Assembly (NCBI GenBank): GCA_003388505.1
Contig: QQVO01000078.1
Coordinates: forward strand, 54,357 to 118,356
Origin: Planctomycetota bacterium
Lineage (GTDB): Bacteria; Planctomycetota; Planctomycetia; Planctomycetales; Planctomycetaceae
DNA length: 64,000 bases
Direction: 5' to 3'
Part shown: positions 26,587 to 34,598 of the stretch, piece by piece
How positions within the stretch are numbered: the first letter of the stretch is position 1
Layout: the number at the start of each line of letters is the position of its first letter
Made by a program: the position numbers and the translations under genes
The notes under the pieces: generated by a model
Told to the model about the DNA's origin: nothing
The model's database searches: none
Seen by the model: only the letters and a program-made list of their open reading frames with translations

Positions 26587-27597
26587 ATGCCCAATCCTCA
26601 AGACGTTGAACACTTGCAGCACGAGGCGGAGGATTTCCGCAAGACGTTCGCAGCCGCGCGGGCCGAGATCGGGAAGCTGATCGTCGGCCAGGAGCGCGTC
26701 GTCGAATGCGCCCTCACCGCTCTGTTTTGCGGCGGCAACGTGCTGCTGGAGGGTGTGCCCGGCCTGGGCAAGACTGAACTGGTCAAGGCGATGTCGCAGG
26801 TGCTCGACCTCGACTTCCGCCGCATCCAGTTCACCCCCGACCTGATGCCGGCCGACATCATCGGCACGAACATCATGCAGACCGACGAGCACGGGCGGTA
26901 TCAGTTCGAGTTCCGCCAGGGGCCGATCTTCACGCAACTGCTGCTGGCGGACGAGATCAACCGGGCGACCCCCAAAACGCAGTCGGCCCTGCTGGAAACA
27001 ATGCAGGAAGGGACGGTGACCACCGCCGGCCAGCACTTCCGGCTCAAGCAGCCGTTCTTCGTGATGGCGACGCAGAACCCGATCGAACAGGAAGGGACCT
27101 ACCCGCTGCCCGAAGCGCAACTCGACCGGTTCCTGTTCAAGGTCGACGTCCCGTTCGTCTCGCGGGACGAACTGAACGACATCGTCAATCGCACGATCAT
27201 CAGGCAACCGGTGGCTCTGGAGAAGCTGCTCAATTCCGAACGGATCATGGAGTTGCGTCAAGTTCTGGCGAAGGTCGTCGTCGCGGATCCGATCCGTGAT
27301 TTCGCCTGCCGGCTGGTGCTGGCCACGCATCCTGCGACCGAGTTCTCCAGTGAGGGCGTGAAGCGTTTCGTTCGCTGGGGGGCGAGTCCCCGCGCGGCCC
27401 AATCGCTGATCAAGGCGGCTCGTGTTCGTTCTCTGTCGCAGGGCCGGGCCCATGTCGCGTTCGAGGACATCCGGTACTTCGCCGATGAAGTGCTGCGGCA
27501 TCGCACGCTGCTCAACTATGACGGCCAGGCGGAGAACGTGCTGGTGAGCGATCTCATCGGCGAATGCGTGAGGAATCTGCCGGAGCAGGCCGCGTAA
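26587..27597 (+). CDS. MoxR-family AAA+ ATPase (cluster I)
   Basis: A 336-residue cytoplasmic AAA+ ATPase of the MoxR type, thought to act as a chaperone that remodels vWA-domain partners. Motifs: VIVGQERVVECAL before Walker A, GVPGLGKTEL (Walker A), RIQFTPDLMPADIIGTN, LLLADEINRATPKTQSALLE (Walker B), FFVMATQNPIEQEGTYPLPEAQLDRF (sensor 1), and the C-terminal lid with RWGASPRAAQSLI. Its neighbours are a vWA/GATase-like gene upstream and DUF4058 and DUF58 genes downstream, all on the same strand with short gaps. It is preceded by a heptamer array rather than a clear Shine-Dalgarno sequence. Three other MoxR genes occur in this window. Confidence 0.95.
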   Translation: MPNPQDVEHLQHEAEDFRKTFAAARAEIGKLIVGQERVVECALTALFCGGNVLLEGVPGLGKTELVKAMSQVLDLDFRRIQFTPDLMPADIIGTNIMQTDEHGRYQFEFRQGPIFTQLLLADEINRATPKTQSALLETMQEGTVTTAGQHFRLKQPFFVMATQNPIEQEGTYPLPEAQLDRFLFKVDVPFVSRDELNDIVNRTIIRQPVALEKLLNSERIMELRQVLAKVVVADPIRDFACRLVLATHPATEFSSEGVKRFVRWGASPRAAQSLIKAARVRSLSQGRAHVAFEDIRYFADEVLRHRTLLNYDGQAENVLVSDLIGECVRNLPEQAA

Positions 27598-27607
27598 GGA
27601 GTGAAAA

Positions 27608-28411
27608 ATGCCATCGCCGTTTCCCGGTATGGACCCGTTCATTGAGGGGCAGTTGTGGGGCGACTTCCATGCGGGCTTCGTACCCGTACTGCGGGAGTTG
27701 TTGATCCCTCATGTCCGTCCGAACTACACGGTCAATGTCGAACGTTACGTCTTTCTGGTTGACGAAGACGGGGAGCAGGTCGAGCACCACTATGCGCCGG
27801 ACGCGTCGGTGGTCGAGGGGGGCGGGTTGCCGGGGTCGGCCCCGGCCGGTGCGACGGCGACGCTCGCGCCGCACGTTCTCACGCTGCCCATGCCATCGAA
27901 TGTCGCGCAGAAATACCTGGTCATCCGCTCGCGCGAGCGGGGCGACGTCGTCGCGCTGATCGAAGTCCTTTCGCCCTGGAACAAACGGGCCGCCGACGGT
28001 CAGCCGGAGTACTTGCAGAAGCGGGCCAACTACCTGCGGACGGAGACGCACATCATTGAAATCGATCTGCTGCGGGTCGGGAGCAGGCTGCCGACGATCG
28101 AGCCGCTGCCGCCGGGGGACTACTTCGCCTTCGTCGCGCGGGCCGGGCGGCGGCCGAAGGTCGACGTCTTCGCGTGGATGATGCGAGACCGGCTGCCGAC
28201 GATCCCGATCCCCCTCAAGGAGGGCGACGACGATGTCGCGCTCGATCTGCAGGAGGCGCATGACCTGACGTACGACCGCGGCGGGTACGACTACGCCCTC
28301 GATTACGGGCGGGATCCCGAGCCGCCCTTGAGCGAGGGAGACCGCGAATGGGCGGCGACGATCCTGCGCACTCGCCCGACCGCCGCCGGACCCCCAACTG
28401 CTGAAACCTGA
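27608..28411 (+). CDS. DUF4058-family protein
   Basis: A 267-residue soluble protein without signal peptide. It opens with MPSPFPGMDPFIE, the hallmark start of DUF4058. A later VVALIEVLSPWNKRA and an EIDLLRVG block are also typical. The function is unknown. AAGGAG precedes the ATG by seven bases. The gene sits between moxR and a DUF58 gene, with gaps of about ten bases on each side, so it is probably co-translated with them. It has no counterpart in the second vWA cluster (40-56 kb) and may be an accessory insertion into cluster I. Confidence 0.85.
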   Translation: MPSPFPGMDPFIEGQLWGDFHAGFVPVLRELLIPHVRPNYTVNVERYVFLVDEDGEQVEHHYAPDASVVEGGGLPGSAPAGATATLAPHVLTLPMPSNVAQKYLVIRSRERGDVVALIEVLSPWNKRAADGQPEYLQKRANYLRTETHIIEIDLLRVGSRLPTIEPLPPGDYFAFVARAGRRPKVDVFAWMMRDRLPTIPIPLKEGDDDVALDLQEAHDLTYDRGGYDYALDYGRDPEPPLSEGDREWAATILRTRPTAAGPPTAET

Positions 28412-28420
28412 TCGCACACG

Positions 28421-29314
28421 ATGCCCGTCTCCCAATTCACGACCCTGCTCCCCAACGACGTGCTGGCCCGCGTCGAGCGGATGCGGCTCAACCCGATCCG
28501 GCGGCAGACGAACCGCATGCGGGGCGAGCACCTCTCGTCCAAGGGGGGCACGAGCATCGAGTTCGCCGACTACCGCGACTACGTCGCCGGCGACGACATC
28601 CGGTATGTCGACTGGAACATATTTTCCCGGCTCAATCACCCTTATCTCAAGCTCTTCGCGCATGAAGAGGAGATGCACGTTGTGATTCTGCTCGACGCCT
28701 CGCAGTCGATGCTGTTCGAGGAGAAGTTCGACCTGGCCCGGCAGGCGGCGGCGGCGCTCGGGGTGATGGGGCTGATGAACGTCGAGCGGGTCAGCGTCTA
28801 TTCGTGCGCGTCGCTGCAGAGCGAACCGGTCATCATGCCGCCGGTCACCGGCCGGGCGAGTCTGCAGCGGTTTCTGAAGTTTCTCGAAGGTCTGGCAGGG
28901 GGCGGCGCGTTTCCCGTTGAGCAGGCGATCGAAGAAGTCCTCAAACGGCACCGCGGCCGCGGCGTGGCGATCGTGCTTTCGGATTTCCTCACTCTCGGCG
29001 ACCTGACGCGCGGCTTCAACCTGCTGCACAACGCAGGGCTCGAAATCTACGGGCTGCAGATCCTGGGGCCGAGCGAAATCGACCCGGAGCTGACGGGCGA
29101 CCTGCGGTTCATCGACTCGGAGACGCAGCAGACGCTCGACGTCTCGTCCGTCGGCGAACTCCTCGGCATTTACCACGAACACCGGTTGGCCCTTGAGGCG
29201 CATCTCTCCGCCGAGTGCCGCAAACGCAGCGGGCGGTTCCTTTCGGTCTCCTCCGACGAGCCGATCAAGTCGCTGCTGTTCGACCGCCTCCTGCGGAAGG
29301 GGTGGGTTCGGTGA
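28421..29314 (+). CDS. DUF58-domain (vWA-like) protein, cluster I
   Basis: A 297-residue soluble protein. The central DUF58 motif is GTSIEFADYRDYVAGDDIRY, followed by VDWNIFSR. A vWA-like fold with a MIDAS-type sequence (VILLDASQSM) follows, and RGVAIVLSDFL later. DUF58 proteins are regularly encoded next to MoxR ATPases and are probable partners or clients. The ATG at 28421 lies ten bases after the DUF4058 stop. A perfect 48-base repeat that flanks a nuclease-like cassette begins two bases after this gene's stop codon. A paralogue occupies the same operon position at 53782-54660. Confidence 0.92.
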   Translation: MPVSQFTTLLPNDVLARVERMRLNPIRRQTNRMRGEHLSSKGGTSIEFADYRDYVAGDDIRYVDWNIFSRLNHPYLKLFAHEEEMHVVILLDASQSMLFEEKFDLARQAAAALGVMGLMNVERVSVYSCASLQSEPVIMPPVTGRASLQRFLKFLEGLAGGGAFPVEQAIEEVLKRHRGRGVAIVLSDFLTLGDLTRGFNLLHNAGLEIYGLQILGPSEIDPELTGDLRFIDSETQQTLDVSSVGELLGIYHEHRLALEAHLSAECRKRSGRFLSVSSDEPIKSLLFDRLLRKGWVR

Positions 29315-29315
29315 G

Positions 29316-29363
29316 GCACAGGGACGTTCGAATGGGACACGGATGGCCGCGGGTGTGACGGAT
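29316..29363 (+). repeat. 48-base perfect direct repeat, left copy
   Basis: Identical over 48 bases to 29866-29913. It begins GCACAGGGACGTTCGAATGG and ends GGGTGTGACGGAT. It starts two bases after the DUF58 stop codon. The two copies bracket the GxxExxY gene, giving a 550-base repeat unit. The repeat contains a variant of the family B opening (GAATGGGACACGGATGG). Confidence 0.9.
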
Positions 29364-29388
29364 TGCCACGGAGCAGAAAGACATGTGA

Positions 29389-29790
29389 ATGAATGCTCAG
29401 CCGCTGTTGCATGAGGACGTCACAGGAATAGTCATTGAAGAGTTTTTCAACGTGCACAACAGCCTGGGATCGGGATTTCTCGAGCGAGTCTACGAAAACA
29501 GCCTGGCGTTGAGACTGCGAAAACGGGGTCTGCGCGTTCAGACGCAGCATCCGATCCAAGTGCACTTTGAATCGGAAATTGTGGGGGACTACTTCGCCGA
29601 TCTGCTGGTTGAAGAGTGCGTGATTGTCGAAATCAAGGCGGCGAAATCGATCTCGGACGCGCACGAGGCGCAACTCGTGAACTACCTGCGTGCGACCAGC
29701 AAGGAAGTCGGCCTGATCCTGAACTTCGGACCGAAGGCGACTTTCAAGCGAAAGATTCTGACCAACGACCGGAAAGGTAGACCGCCGTAG
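29389..29790 (+). CDS. GxxExxY / PDDEXK_3-family nuclease-like protein, copy 1
   Basis: A 133-residue protein with the family motif GxxExxY (GSGFLERVYE, near residue 30). A PD-(D/E)XK-like core follows: FADLLVEECVIVEIKAAKS (Asp, then ExK) and AQLVNYLRATSKEVGLILNFG. The family is grouped with the PD-(D/E)XK nuclease superfamily; its activity is, to my knowledge, not established. The catalytic-type residues are all present. The gene is enclosed by perfect 48-base direct repeats (29316-29363 and 29866-29913) and separates DUF58 from the BatA-like gene. Two more family members lie at 50884-51267 and 53364-53741, also in gaps of a vWA operon. Confidence 0.9.
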   Translation: MNAQPLLHEDVTGIVIEEFFNVHNSLGSGFLERVYENSLALRLRKRGLRVQTQHPIQVHFESEIVGDYFADLLVEECVIVEIKAAKSISDAHEAQLVNYLRATSKEVGLILNFGPKATFKRKILTNDRKGRPP

Positions 29791-29865
29791 TCGCCGTCAG
29801 CTTTGCGGTGCTGATCCGTGCGATCCGTGTTCATCGGCGTTCCATTCGTCGGAGTGAGACGTGGT

Positions 29866-29913
29866 GCACAGGGACGTTCGAATGGGACACGGATGGCCGC
29901 GGGTGTGACGGAT
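29866..29913 (+). repeat. 48-base perfect direct repeat, right copy
   Basis: Same sequence and orientation as 29316-29363. It is followed 63 bases later by the start codon of the BatA-like gene; 23 bases after it begins a heptamer array. Confidence 0.9.
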
Positions 29914-29935
29914 GGTTGGCGGCGTTTCCCTTCAA

Positions 29936-29970
29936 CTGATCGCTGACGACTGACAACCGAAAACTGAAAA
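29936..29970 (+). repeat. Heptamer tandem repeat (STRR-like) ahead of the BatA-like gene
   Basis: Five 7-base units: CTGATCG, CTGACGA, CTGACAA, CCGAAAA, CTGAAAA. It ends six bases before ATG 29977, replacing a recognisable ribosome binding site, as in the array ahead of moxR at 26529-26577. Confidence 0.75.
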
Positions 29971-29976
29971 CCCTCA

Positions 29977-31938
29977 ATGTCCTGGTGGCCTGGATTTTCG
30001 ACCGCGTCGTATGCGTGGCTGTTTCTGCTGCTGATCCCGCTGATCATCTTCTACTTTCTGAAGTTGAAGCGGCCGCGGCTGGACGTCGCCTCGCTGGCGC
30101 TGTGGCAGCAGGTCATCAGCGATCAGCGGGTCAATTCGCCGTTCCAGAAGTTCAAACGCAACCTGCTCTTGTTGCTGCAGGTCATCATTCTCTCGCTGCT
30201 CGCGCTGGCGGCGATGCAGCCGTTCCTGCAGGGGGAGGAGCAACAGCTCAAGGATCTGCCGATCCTGATCGATTGCTCCGCCAGCATGGGGGCCGTCGAT
30301 GAGGAAAGCGGGAAGTCGCGGCTCGACCTGGTCAAGGAACAGGTGCGGGAGGTCATCGAAGACATGCTGCCCGGCCAGCGGATCACCCTGATTGCGGTGA
30401 ACTCGACCGCACGGCGGTTGACCGAGTTTACGGACAACCAGCCGGTGCTGCTGAGCGCGCTGGACGAAATCGAGGTGACCGACGTTCCGAGCCGGCTCGA
30501 GGACGGCCTGCAGGTTGCGCAGGCGCTCACGCGGACGTTCACCGTCGAAAAGGTCCTGCTTTACTCGGACGGGAACCTTCCGACGCGGCCCGACCCGTCG
30601 GGGCAACGGATCGCGACCGTTGATTTCGACCTGTCGTATCAACTGGAATTCCGGCAGGTTCCTCGAGCCGGGCGGAACATGGGCATTACGGCCCTCAACG
30701 CCCGGCGGGCGGCCGTTGATCGCTGGGACGTGTTCGTGCGCGTTGAGGCGGGGGAAGCCAGTTCCAGCTCAGGCGAAGTCAAGCTGACAGCCGACGGGTT
30801 GCCGCTCGGCGAACCGGAACCGGTGGCCCTCGAAGCCGGGGAGTCGCAGCGGCTGGTCTTCAGCGTGGACGCCAGTCGGCCGGCGTTCCTGGAAGCGACG
30901 CTCTCCGCCGACGGACACGACGCGCTGTCGTCCGACAACAGCGCATACCTGCAGTTGCCGATCGGACGCGAGCTGCTCGTCTATTGTCCGCCCGAGCTGG
31001 CGACCTACCGGCACATGCTGCGCGGTCTGGAGGGGGTCATTCTCGAACCGGACGACGAGGGCCAAGCCGATCTGTCACGGTACGATCTCGTCTTTTCCGA
31101 CAACCGCGATGATCTGAACACAGAATCGACGACGTACGTGTTCGTAGGAGTCGTCCCGGAAGATCTGGAGTCGCTGGTCACTGTGGAATTCGGCGAGTCG
31201 GAAGTTGTCGACTGGAAGCGGGACGCACCGCTGTTGCAACACGTGCAACTCAAGCAGGTGGTGATCACCGATTTGCCGCAGCGCGCGGACGGGGTTGAGG
31301 ACGGGGATTTCGAGGAACTCGGTTATGAGTTTCTCGTGTTCGGCAGTCAGGGACCGTTGATGCTCAGGAAGCGCGACGGGCCGCGGTTGTATTACTATCT
31401 GCTGTTCCACACGGATCGCTCGACGCTGCCTTACCGGGTCGGTTTTCCGATCATGGTCCAGAACGCGGTGAACATCGCGCTCCAGCAGGCGTCGCTGTCG
31501 GAACTGAAGCCGGTGACGACCGGAGTTTTGCCCGAACGGGAACTCGAACCGGAGACGACTTACCGCGTCACCGGCCCGCGCGGCCTGTCGGCGGGGTATG
31601 CGACGGGGGAGGACGGGATTCTGGACGGCGTGGGAGCGCCGTATGTGGGCCGTTACGAACTCCGCGACAGAGAGGGGCTGATCGAACGGTTCGGTGTGAG
31701 TCTGATGAACCAGACCGAGACGTCGCTGTACAGCGTCGATGAAATCCAGTTTCGCGAACTCAGCGTCGCTGCCGAAGAAGACCGGCTCAGCAGCGACAAG
31801 CCGTTGTGGCCGACTCTCGCAGCGCTGGCGTTCATCGTGCTGCTGCTGGAATGGTGGTACTTCCAGAAAAAACCGGCCGGAATGCTGGCGGCGGAGCGAA
31901 TTAAGAGCGTGAGACCGGGGGAGCGGCACGTGCCTTGA
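29977..31938 (+). CDS. BatA-like membrane protein with vWA domain, cluster I
   Basis: A 653-residue membrane protein. The N terminus is the BatA-type anchor: WLFLLLIPLIIFYFLKLKRP, a linker (LALWQQVISDQRVNSPFQKF) and a second span NLLLLLQVIILSLLALAAM. A vWA domain with MIDAS ILIDCSASMGAVDEES follows, then beta-rich periplasmic-type sequence and a C-terminal span (LAALAFIVLLLEWWYF). The protein at 51330-53297 has the same plan. The family name comes from Bacteroides aerotolerance genes, which does not prove that role here. It was probably contiguous with DUF58 before the GxxExxY cassette arrived. It ends the + strand cluster. Confidence 0.85.
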   Translation: MSWWPGFSTASYAWLFLLLIPLIIFYFLKLKRPRLDVASLALWQQVISDQRVNSPFQKFKRNLLLLLQVIILSLLALAAMQPFLQGEEQQLKDLPILIDCSASMGAVDEESGKSRLDLVKEQVREVIEDMLPGQRITLIAVNSTARRLTEFTDNQPVLLSALDEIEVTDVPSRLEDGLQVAQALTRTFTVEKVLLYSDGNLPTRPDPSGQRIATVDFDLSYQLEFRQVPRAGRNMGITALNARRAAVDRWDVFVRVEAGEASSSSGEVKLTADGLPLGEPEPVALEAGESQRLVFSVDASRPAFLEATLSADGHDALSSDNSAYLQLPIGRELLVYCPPELATYRHMLRGLEGVILEPDDEGQADLSRYDLVFSDNRDDLNTESTTYVFVGVVPEDLESLVTVEFGESEVVDWKRDAPLLQHVQLKQVVITDLPQRADGVEDGDFEELGYEFLVFGSQGPLMLRKRDGPRLYYYLLFHTDRSTLPYRVGFPIMVQNAVNIALQQASLSELKPVTTGVLPERELEPETTYRVTGPRGLSAGYATGEDGILDGVGAPYVGRYELRDREGLIERFGVSLMNQTETSLYSVDEIQFRELSVAAEEDRLSSDKPLWPTLAALAFIVLLLEWWYFQKKPAGMLAAERIKSVRPGERHVP

Positions 31939-31944
31939 ATTCTC

Positions 31945-31978
31945 CACGCGAAGACGCAAAGTCGCCAAGACGCGCAAC
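31945..31978. repeat. Oligonucleotide repeat of the GCAAAGTCGCCAAGACGC type
   Basis: The stretch CACGCGAAGACGCAAAGTCG, continuing CCAAGACGC, is related to 50840-50865 and 51287-51312 (opposite strand), where it flanks a GxxExxY gene. Here it follows the BatA-like gene directly. Confidence 0.65.
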
Positions 31979-32155
31979 GACGAGGCTTTGTGTCGAGCCC
32001 GCACGCGGTAAGACGCGTCTCGCATCTCCAGCCGGGGGCCGGCGCGAAACTGGGGTGGAAAGTCGGCCGCACGTTGTTACCATCTTTTGTAGAGTTCCCA
32101 GACCACCGAAATGGTTGACCGTTTCCCCGTATCCACGTTGCAGGAGGACTCTCCG

Positions 32156-32527
32156 ATGATTCGCATGATCACTGCTGTTGCCGTCGTCTTTGCCGCTGGA
32201 TTGTGCCCGCTCGATTCGGCAGTCGCTCAGGATGGTTACTATTACGCGCCACCTGCGTACTACGCGGCTCCCCCGGTGTATGCACCGTACTATGCGCCGC
32301 CGGTTTATTACGCCCCGGCGCCCGTGGCCGTCTATCGGCCGGTGGTTGTTCCGGCGCCGGCGGCCGCTTATCCAGCGCCCGCCTACGTCGCTCCGTACCG
32401 GGTGAAGTACCGCAGCGGACCGTTGTTCAGCAAGACTGAGTACGAGTTCTACACCCCCTACGGCACGCGCGAGATCGAATACCGCTACGACCGCTGGGGG
32501 AATGTCTCGGTCGATTACGACGACTGA
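32156..32527 (+). CDS. Small secreted Tyr/Pro-rich protein, function unknown
   Basis: A 123-residue exported protein. ATG 32156 is chosen because AGGAGG (32142-32147) lies eight bases upstream and a signal peptide follows (MITAVAVVFAAGLCPLDSAVAQ). The mature part begins with a low-complexity Tyr/Pro/Ala tract (YYYAPPAYYAAPPVYAPYYA), then a compact C-terminal region KYRSGPLFSKTEYEFY, TPYGTREIEYRYDRWGNVSV. Tyr/Pro-rich secreted proteins with this tail are frequent in planctomycetes; the tract might mediate surface association. No partner gene is evident; argS is convergent after 28 bases. Confidence 0.75.
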   Translation: MIRMITAVAVVFAAGLCPLDSAVAQDGYYYAPPAYYAAPPVYAPYYAPPVYYAPAPVAVYRPVVVPAPAAAYPAPAYVAPYRVKYRSGPLFSKTEYEFYTPYGTREIEYRYDRWGNVSVDYDD

Positions 32528-32555
32528 ACATTGCAATGCGTCACGGGGCGAGCAG

Positions 32556-34532
32556 TCACATCTGCTCGCAGGTGCCGATGCCCAGCAGCGACAGGCCGTA
32601 CTGGATCACGCGGCCTGTCAGATCGACCAGGGCGAGCCGGCTGTTGCGTGTTGAGTCGTCCTCCGCTTTGAGGACCGGGCACTGCTCGTAGAACGTCGAC
32701 AGCAGGTTGGCCGTCTCGAACAGGTATTGCGTCAACTGGTTCGGCCGGTACTCAGCGGCGACCGCCTCGAGCGCCTCCGGGAACCGGCAGATTTGAAGAG
32801 CCAGTGCGCGTTCGGCCGGTTCAATCAGGCGAATGCGTTCGCCGGCGGAGCGGAGTTGCTCCCGGTCGACACCCCCCTTCCGCAGGATCCCGCCGATCCG
32901 TGCGTAGGCGTACTGCATGTAGGTGGCCGTATCGCCGTTCTTGGCGAGCATCTTCTCCCAACTGAAGATGTAATCGCTGTCCCGGTTATGATGCAGGTCG
33001 GCGTACTTGATGCCGCCGATCCCGACGACTTCGGCGACCTGCGCGCGGCTTGCGTCGTCCAACTCGGCGCCGCCCGGTTTCGCGTCGTCGTTGGCGTCGA
33101 CGATCTTCCGGGCCTGGGCGACCGCTTGATCGAGCAGGCTCTCGAGGCCGACGACATCGCCGGCGCGGGTCTTGAACGGGCGTCCGTCCTCGCCCATCAC
33201 GGTCCCGAACGTGACGTGCGTCAGTTCCACGTCCAGACAACCCCACTTGCGGGCGGCGGCGAAGAGCAGATCGAAGTGTTCGCTCTGGCGGGCGTCGACA
33301 ACGTACAGAATCGCATCCGCACCCAGTTCGTCGATGCGATACCGGATCGTCGCCAGGTCGGTCGTGGCGTAGGTGAACGCGCCGTCGCTCTTCCGGACGA
33401 TGAACGGGGCCGCATTCCCCTCGATAAACACGCACATCGCTCCGTCGCTTTCGACCGCCAGTTTCCGCGACGCCAGGTCGTCGACGACTGCGGCCAGTTG
33501 CGGCTGATAGTGGCTCTCACCCAATGTCAGGTCGAACGAGACGCCCAGCCGCTCGTAAACTCGCTCCAGGGCCGCAATGCACTGTGGGAGGAACTCGTCC
33601 CAGAGCCGGTTGTTCTCTTCGTCGCCGGCGTGCAGCTTTGCCGTCTCGTCCCGCACGAGGCGGGCGATCTCGGGATGAGACTGGATCGCCTCGCGCAGCG
33701 CCGGGTCGGATTCAACCGCCTGAATCCTGCTGCGCGTCTGTTCGATTTCTCCGCTGCGCTCGCCCGTGCCGCTGAGATCACGAATCTCCGATTCGATTCG
33801 TTTGACTTTCTTCCTGTGGCTCTTGTCGGCTTTCGCCTCTGCCTGGGCCTCGGGCAGTTGCCGCTTGAGTTCGTCCAGGCGATCCTCAAGGTGCGGAAGC
33901 TTTTCTTTGGCGCCGCGATAGTCACAGAGCGTGTTGACGAACCGGTAGAGCCGGGCCAGTTCTCCGACCGGATCCTGCTGATACGCGCTGTGATCGAGGA
34001 AGTGCTTGTAACCGTAGATAATCATCCCGAACTGGGTGCCCCAGTCGCCGATGTGATTGTCGCTGGTGACGTCGTGCCCCAGCGCGCGGAGAACCCGGCA
34101 CAGCGCGTCGCCGATCACGGTGCTTCGCAAATGGCCGACGTGCATCGGCTTGGCGACGTTCGGCGAGGAAAAGTCGACGACGTACTTCCGCGGTTTCTCG
34201 GCGGGAACCACGCCCAGTTTTTCGTCGAGTCCGATGGCATTCACTTCCGCTTCGAGCCAGTCGTCCCGCAGCCGCAGATTGATGAAGCCGGGGCCGGCGA
34301 CTTCAGGGGGATCGCACAGATCGAGGATGTCCAGTTCGTCCACGAGCTGCTGGGCCAGATCGCGCGGGTTCGCGCCGGCGCGTTTGGCCAGTGGCATGGC
34401 GCAGTTCGCCTGAAAGTCGCCGAACCTGGGATCCTGGGCCGGACGGACCATCTCGGCGAACGGTTCCGGGTCGTCGGTGAATTCGTCCAGCGCCTTGGAA
34501 AATCGGCTGCGCAGCTCGGCAAGGATGTTCAT
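32556..34532 (-). CDS. argS: Arginyl-tRNA synthetase
   Basis: Class I aminoacyl-tRNA synthetase that charges tRNA-Arg. About 658 residues from ATG 34532 (MNILAELRSRFSKAL), longer than many ArgS because of a charged helical insertion (KLPHLEDRLDELKRQLPEAQ onward, about 90 residues). The HIGH motif appears as HVGH in VVDFSSPNVAKPMHVGHLRS. The KMSKS position is represented by GRPFKTRAGD. The C-terminal anticodon-binding part contains YMQYAYARI and FYEQCPVLKAED. An earlier in-frame ATG at 34568 lies within a 30-base palindrome and was rejected. The gene lies downstream of rsfS on the same strand. Confidence 0.96.
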   Translation of the reverse strand: MNILAELRSRFSKALDEFTDDPEPFAEMVRPAQDPRFGDFQANCAMPLAKRAGANPRDLAQQLVDELDILDLCDPPEVAGPGFINLRLRDDWLEAEVNAIGLDEKLGVVPAEKPRKYVVDFSSPNVAKPMHVGHLRSTVIGDALCRVLRALGHDVTSDNHIGDWGTQFGMIIYGYKHFLDHSAYQQDPVGELARLYRFVNTLCDYRGAKEKLPHLEDRLDELKRQLPEAQAEAKADKSHRKKVKRIESEIRDLSGTGERSGEIEQTRSRIQAVESDPALREAIQSHPEIARLVRDETAKLHAGDEENNRLWDEFLPQCIAALERVYERLGVSFDLTLGESHYQPQLAAVVDDLASRKLAVESDGAMCVFIEGNAAPFIVRKSDGAFTYATTDLATIRYRIDELGADAILYVVDARQSEHFDLLFAAARKWGCLDVELTHVTFGTVMGEDGRPFKTRAGDVVGLESLLDQAVAQARKIVDANDDAKPGGAELDDASRAQVAEVVGIGGIKYADLHHNRDSDYIFSWEKMLAKNGDTATYMQYAYARIGGILRKGGVDREQLRSAGERIRLIEPAERALALQICRFPEALEAVAAEYRPNQLTQYLFETANLLSTFYEQCPVLKAEDDSTRNSRLALVDLTGRVIQYGLSLLGIGTCEQM

Positions 34533-34550
34533 GGCGTGATGATTATGAAC

Positions 34551-34580
34551 AAAGCCCACGGATTGCAATCCGTGGGCTTT
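34551..34580 (-). terminator. Perfect 30-base palindrome between rsfS and argS
   Basis: AAAGCCCACGGATTG followed by its exact reverse complement. On the minus strand it begins 18 bases after the rsfS stop and ends 18 bases before the argS ATG. The transcript would form a very stable stem-loop, either a terminator or attenuator between the genes or a structured argS leader. Only a short T-run (TTTG, then TT) follows, so plain intrinsic termination is uncertain. Confidence 0.6.
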
Positions 34581-34598
34581 GGGGGAGGGGGAATTCGT

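Noticed and set aside
26529..29970. Possible CRISPR repeats at the heptamer arrays
   Set aside because: The units are 7 bases without unique spacers, and no cas gene is present.
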